NCBI GenBank assembly: GCA_947095585.1
Contig: OX352763.1
Span: forward strand, 65,133,016-65,197,015
Direction: 5' to 3'
DNA from: Nephrocerus scutellatus
Taxonomy: Eukaryota > Arthropoda > Insecta > Diptera > Pipunculidae
DNA length: 64,000 bases
Of the stretch, positions 60,580 through 64,000 are shown piece after piece (position 1 is the stretch's first letter; every line of letters begins with the position of its first letter). Made by a program: the position numbers and the translations under genes. The notes beneath the pieces were generated by a model that saw only the letters and a program-made list of their open reading frames with translations, was not told the origin of the DNA and searched no databases.

Positions 60580-61500
60580 TGGGGCTAAAGAGCCTTGAGC
60601 ACTGCGACCTTTAGGTCTATTGTGCGTCCCTGTTGTTTTACCACATTATGTGATTGCTCAGTTCCTTCGAGAATGCAACCACATCTGGCAATCGGAAGTG
60701 TTTTATTCTTTTCTGAGTGAGGGCTACGCAAACAAAGATTCTATTAGTTAGGCCGTTGTTTTCTAGCCTGACAGGCAGCTGATCCATCACTAATAGCTAC
60801 AGAAGGGGCGATAGGACACCACCCTGTGGACAGCCTCTGGTTGACGCTATTGTGATGCTTTCCTCGCCGAGTGAGGCTTGAATATTCCTGCTTCTTAGCA
60901 TGGTCATGACCCATCCTATGGTAGAGGAGTCGATGCCCCTTGATCTAGATTGTGTTTGAATTACTTCGAACCTAGTGTTGTCAAAAGCGCATTGTATGTC
61001 GATGAAGGCGCATAATAACATTTCTTTGCTTCGAAGTGTGTCTTCGATTTTGGTTGTCAGCTCATGTAGTGCAGTTTCCGTCGATATACCAGTCTGGTAT
61101 GCGTGTTGGCTGGTATTGGTATTAGTATTATGATTGTAATGGCCTATTATTTTCTCCATAGACTTTAGGATGAAAGATGTAAGGCTGATAGGTCTATTCG
61201 ACCTAGAATCCTCGAGGGATTTCTTTCCTCCTTTTGGTAAGAACAGAACCCGCACATCTCTCCAGCACCTTGGAACTAGGCTGTGGCTGGCTCTGTAGAG
61301 TTCTTCAAGTGCTCGTTCTATTAGTTTAATGCCTTGCTGCAGGAGGATTGGATACAGCCCATCTCCACCTGGAGACTTGTATGGGCCGAATAAGCTTATC
61401 GCCCAGCGAATGCTTTCTGGTGGGAAAATGCTTAAATGCTGGCTGAGCGTCTGTAGGCCTCGGTTGAAATAAGGTATGGGTGCATGTTTATATCCTCGTA
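60580..61500 (-). pseudogene. LINE (LOA/R1-like) reverse transcriptase fragment
   Basis: The minus strand from about 61470 reads GPYKSPGGDGLYPILLQQGI, then ASHSLVPRCWRDVRVLFLPK and 61255-60797: GGKKSLEDSRSNRPISLTSF, QHAYQTGISTETALHELTTK, FIDIQCAFDNTRFEVI (RT motif A) and TRGCPQGGVLSPLL (motif B). TAG follows. The frame then goes on with VMDQLPVRLENNGLTNR but the catalytic YADD region is deleted; a short unrelated tail and a 3' UTR with a (TAA)n end at about 60545-60585 follow. It could be the same family as the fragment at 2-716. Confidence 0.85.
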
Positions 61501-61844
61501 TGCGTCTTGATTGTCTAGTATGAACTTGGGAAAATGACTTTTAAACAGTATATATTTTCCTAGCAAATGTGCGTGCACTAAACTTTTCTAGTTAAAAAGA
61601 GAATTCTAGCTCATGCGCACTGAAACAACGAATATCAATTTGAAAACAAGTAAATGTAAAAAAAAAACTTCGTTTTTAGGGTACAAGCTTTTATGTATAG
61701 GTCGACACATGCCATACGCCACACAGTCCTTTTATTTTAATATTGTATTATTTGGTAATAACCGTCAAGTTATCTTTTTTTGAGGTCCGGCTTATTTCAA
61801 ACATTTTCTTTTTTCCATGTATCAGACGCGCAACACGCGACTCG
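61501..61844. other. Spacer, nothing recognised
   Basis: AT-rich, no supported feature. Confidence 0.5.
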
Positions 61845-62100
61845 CGTCAAACGCGGGATATCAAAATTGCCCCCTGACATTGAGATGCTCACAAAATTTC
61901 AGGCCTTTAGAGAGTGCGAATAGTGGTTAAAGATGATCTCAAAAAACGAGGAAATGACTACCCATCACAAGCGCGACACGCGAACGCGACACGCGTCACA
62001 CGCGGGATATAAAAAATGCTATTTGAGATTTAGACACTCACAAAATTTTAACTTTTTAGATCGTATGAAAGGTGGTTAAAAAGGACCTCAAAGTAGTCGA
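61845..62100. repeat. Two ~135-bp repeats with CGCG-rich heads
   Basis: CGCAACACGCGACTCGCGTCAA and CGCGAACGCGACACGCGTCACA each lead a unit that continues ACGCGGGATATCAAAA / ACGCGGGATATAAAAA, CTCACAAAATTT and GTGGTTAAA. The density of CGCG in an AT-rich region is notable. Confidence 0.75.
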
Positions 62101-62159
62101 AAATACAGACAAACAGAGTTCAAGTCAAGTTAAATAAAAGTTTTTAATAATAACATTCA

Positions 62160-62610
62160 AATTATTCAATACTGTGTGAATGTATGTTCGCTGAGACTGC
62201 AGTAAATCACAATAACGCACGGTTAATCGATTCATGTGGTACCAGCCCAACAACGAATATAGCATACTTATCTCTTTTTTCTCTCTGGCCAAGTTACTTT
62301 TTGCGTTCTTTACGTTCAAATTCGTTTCGCATTAAGACGTCATAAAACGCTGCAATCATGAAATTTTACTCCCATCACGCGTAAAAAAGTTTCACTTCAA
62401 AAATAAATCATGAAATGGTTATCGCGTGTGAAAAAACAGCTAAGTGCACCGTAGCGAAACTCAAATAAAATCAGTGCACGATTCCGTGTTTCCTCCCATG
62501 CCAATCACTGCTGTTAAATTGCAGCACTCGGTCGGCTACGGCCTCGTGCTTCAAACTTCTAAATAAACTCCACTTTCCTCGCTCGTTATTTAATAAATTA
62601 TTTCAGCATT
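62160..62610. repeat. Dispersed repeat with ATAACGAGC end, copy 3
   Basis: GTATGTTCGCTGAGACTGCAGTAAAT matches copy 1 directly, while CACTCGGTCGGCTACGGCCTCGTGCTTC and CGCTCGTTATTTAATA match its other end in inverse order, so this copy is rearranged. Confidence 0.55.
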
Positions 62611-62814
62611 TGATGAATAGCGGAGTGTGAGTGTTGGTTTTTTGGGCTTCAACTCATTTTGTGTACAACCGTAACACTTACGCAAATTGTGTTGAAAGAT
62701 CAGTGAAGGATTTTTACTTAACGGTTCGGTTTAGCATCGTCGGAATGTGTTTTGTTTATTTGTGGTTTGTTTTGACCTATAATTTTAAAATGGATTTAAG
62801 CATCATTCGTAGGC

Positions 62815-63570
62815 TAAGATCGAATTTCTTTGCCACATATGCCAACGATAGCAGATAATAAACCTGCTGCGGTTTAGCAATTTATATACGATGATGAAAG
62901 ATGTAGCTTATAAACTTCAAACTGGTTACAGCCTATGTTCCAACCCGGAATTTAATTTCATTGAATTAAAATTTAAAATACATAAGCAAAACATTTATTG
63001 TTATTGTTTTCCTTCTTCTTCCCTTTTTCTACTTGTTCCCTTAGTTGACGCTAATGAACCTGCTGGTGAATAGTTTTTGTTTACATAACAATTCGATGAC
63101 CCAGTGCGTTGAATTCTGTACTCTGTAGAGAGGCGGGTGATGTTTGATTGCTTTAAATTCGCTCAATTCTTAACCTTTGAAAAACATAAAACTAGCAGCA
63201 GTTGGTTTTGAGTGCTGTCATTGTTCCTTCGCATCACGTTTCGTTTCGACAAAATCTGAGTCTGCCCAATATGACTGTGTGCGACGTGTGAAACATTAGA
63301 GGGCATAGATCGAATCTCTCTGCCACGTGCGTCCATTTGGCAAACCCCAAATCTGCTATTCTGGCTCCATCAGAAAACCAGTTTAATGTTGATTCTAATA
63401 TTGCGGAATTCAGTTGGCCTGGCTACAGTATTTTTTGCCCACCGCGGTCTCGCTGTCATTGCACGAGTGATGTAGCTTATCAAACATGTACATTTTTACC
63501 ATTGTTCCAACGCGGAATTTAATTTCATTTGGCTAGAAGTCAAAGTGGTAAGCATAACATTCACTTCTGC
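62815..63570. repeat. Diverged direct repeat, two copies
   Basis: 62815-63010 and 63305-63570 share GATCGAATTTCTTTGCCAC / GATCGAATCTCTCTGCCAC, GATGTAGCTTATAAAC / GATGTAGCTTATCAAAC and CCGGAATTTAATTTCATT / GCGGAATTTAATTTCATT, in order. Confidence 0.6.
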
Positions 63571-63606
63571 TTTATATACAGAAACCCTAATTGAGACAGT
63601 GTCTAA

Positions 63607-63795
63607 ACTTGTAATGAGTTAGATGCACTGTCTGACTCTATTACTAGAATTTTATCGCTTGATCCATATTATGAAACATCACAAGAAAGGGAAGTTGAGT
63701 TATTTGCTGAACTAAACAATCTCACTCAGCGTGTAAATGAGTCAGACAGAATGACAGAATGCAAGACATTTGCTATATTGCTTTCAACAAAATGA
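63607..63795 (+). CDS. Unassigned open frame, protein-like
   Basis: Open from the codon after a TAA (63604-63606) to TGA at 63793-63795, with no ATG at its start. It reads LDALSDSITRILSLDPYYET and VELFAELNNLTQRVNESDRM, with an amphipathic, codon-balanced look unlike its AT-rich surroundings. I do not recognise it. It may be an exon or a fragment of a transposon protein. Confidence 0.25.
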   Translation, partial: TCNELDALSDSITRILSLDPYYETSQEREVELFAELNNLTQRVNESDRMTECKTFAILLSTK

Positions 63796-64000
63796 GTTAG
63801 GTATTTTTTGTGGTTAACGGCTGATCAAAGCAACAGCAAAAACTAACCAAATCAATTTTTTGTTTCATGTGTTTGCCAACTTATCCATATATAATTTTTA
63901 AAAGTCGACTCTGGTGGTGGGAATTATAACTAAAAATTTGGTTAAATATTTCTTAACCAAAAAATTTTTTTTGGTTAACGCTAAACCTCTTCTGGTCTAT

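Overview
The window looks like a repeat-saturated stretch of a fly genome (Diptera, probably a schizophoran; species not determinable). Three things support this: the exons of a conserved animal neuronal gene, tomosyn, at about 57 kb on the minus strand with 54-bp and 95-bp introns; LINEs with the CCTAACC-type 3' ends I associate with flies; and a crowd of insect-type transposons (Gypsy, BEL/Pao, Copia, CR1/Jockey-like, RTE-like and LOA/R1-like LINEs, Tc1/mariner, Helitron, MITEs, foldback elements). There are no bacterial-style operons, and no rRNA or tRNA genes or CRISPR arrays were seen.

Layout. 1-14.5 kb: a LINE tail, an inverted MITE pair, copies of a previously unnamed element made of ~105-bp repeats, a BEL gag scrap, a 650-bp palindrome, a possible lone host exon (6995-7074), and a Helitron (8714-11486) whose first bases were split by a mariner (8722-10026), followed by short duplicated repeats. 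15-27 kb: decayed Copia sequence split by a complete BEL/Pao element (16158-22669, near-identical LTRs, TSD CTATT) and by two copies of the 105-bp-repeat element. 28-39 kb: a MITE, a truncated Gypsy (CsRn1-like), a CR1/Jockey-like LINE and two RTE-like LINE copies, the first RTE nested in another 105-bp-repeat element. 40.8-53.7 kb: a Russian doll in which a ~118-bp satellite array is split by a LINE, itself split by a 10.2-kb Gypsy element (41744-51945, TSD CAGT). 53.7-64 kb: more RTE fragments, the tomosyn exons, a perfect-looking 1151-bp tandem duplication that copies one tomosyn exon, a foldback element, a T-poor GACCCC-rich repeat, a LINE RT fragment and dispersed repeats.

The standout is the 10.2-kb Gypsy element. 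It has intact gag and pol ORFs, overlapping with a GGGAAAC slippery heptamer in the right frame; long LTRs (~1.85 kb) holding nine 81-bp repeats; and a tRNA-Lys-type primer site. In the place where env would sit it carries a third intact 541-codon ORF that reads as a Ulp1/SENP-type (peptidase C48) cysteine protease with His192, Asp217, Gln267 and Cys273 all present. This ORF has no signal peptide or membrane anchor, and it runs through the polypurine tract into the 3' LTR. A retrotransposon carrying its own putative SUMO/ubiquitin-like protease is the best candidate for an undescribed system here.

All family assignments come from reading translations and motifs by eye; no database search was possible.
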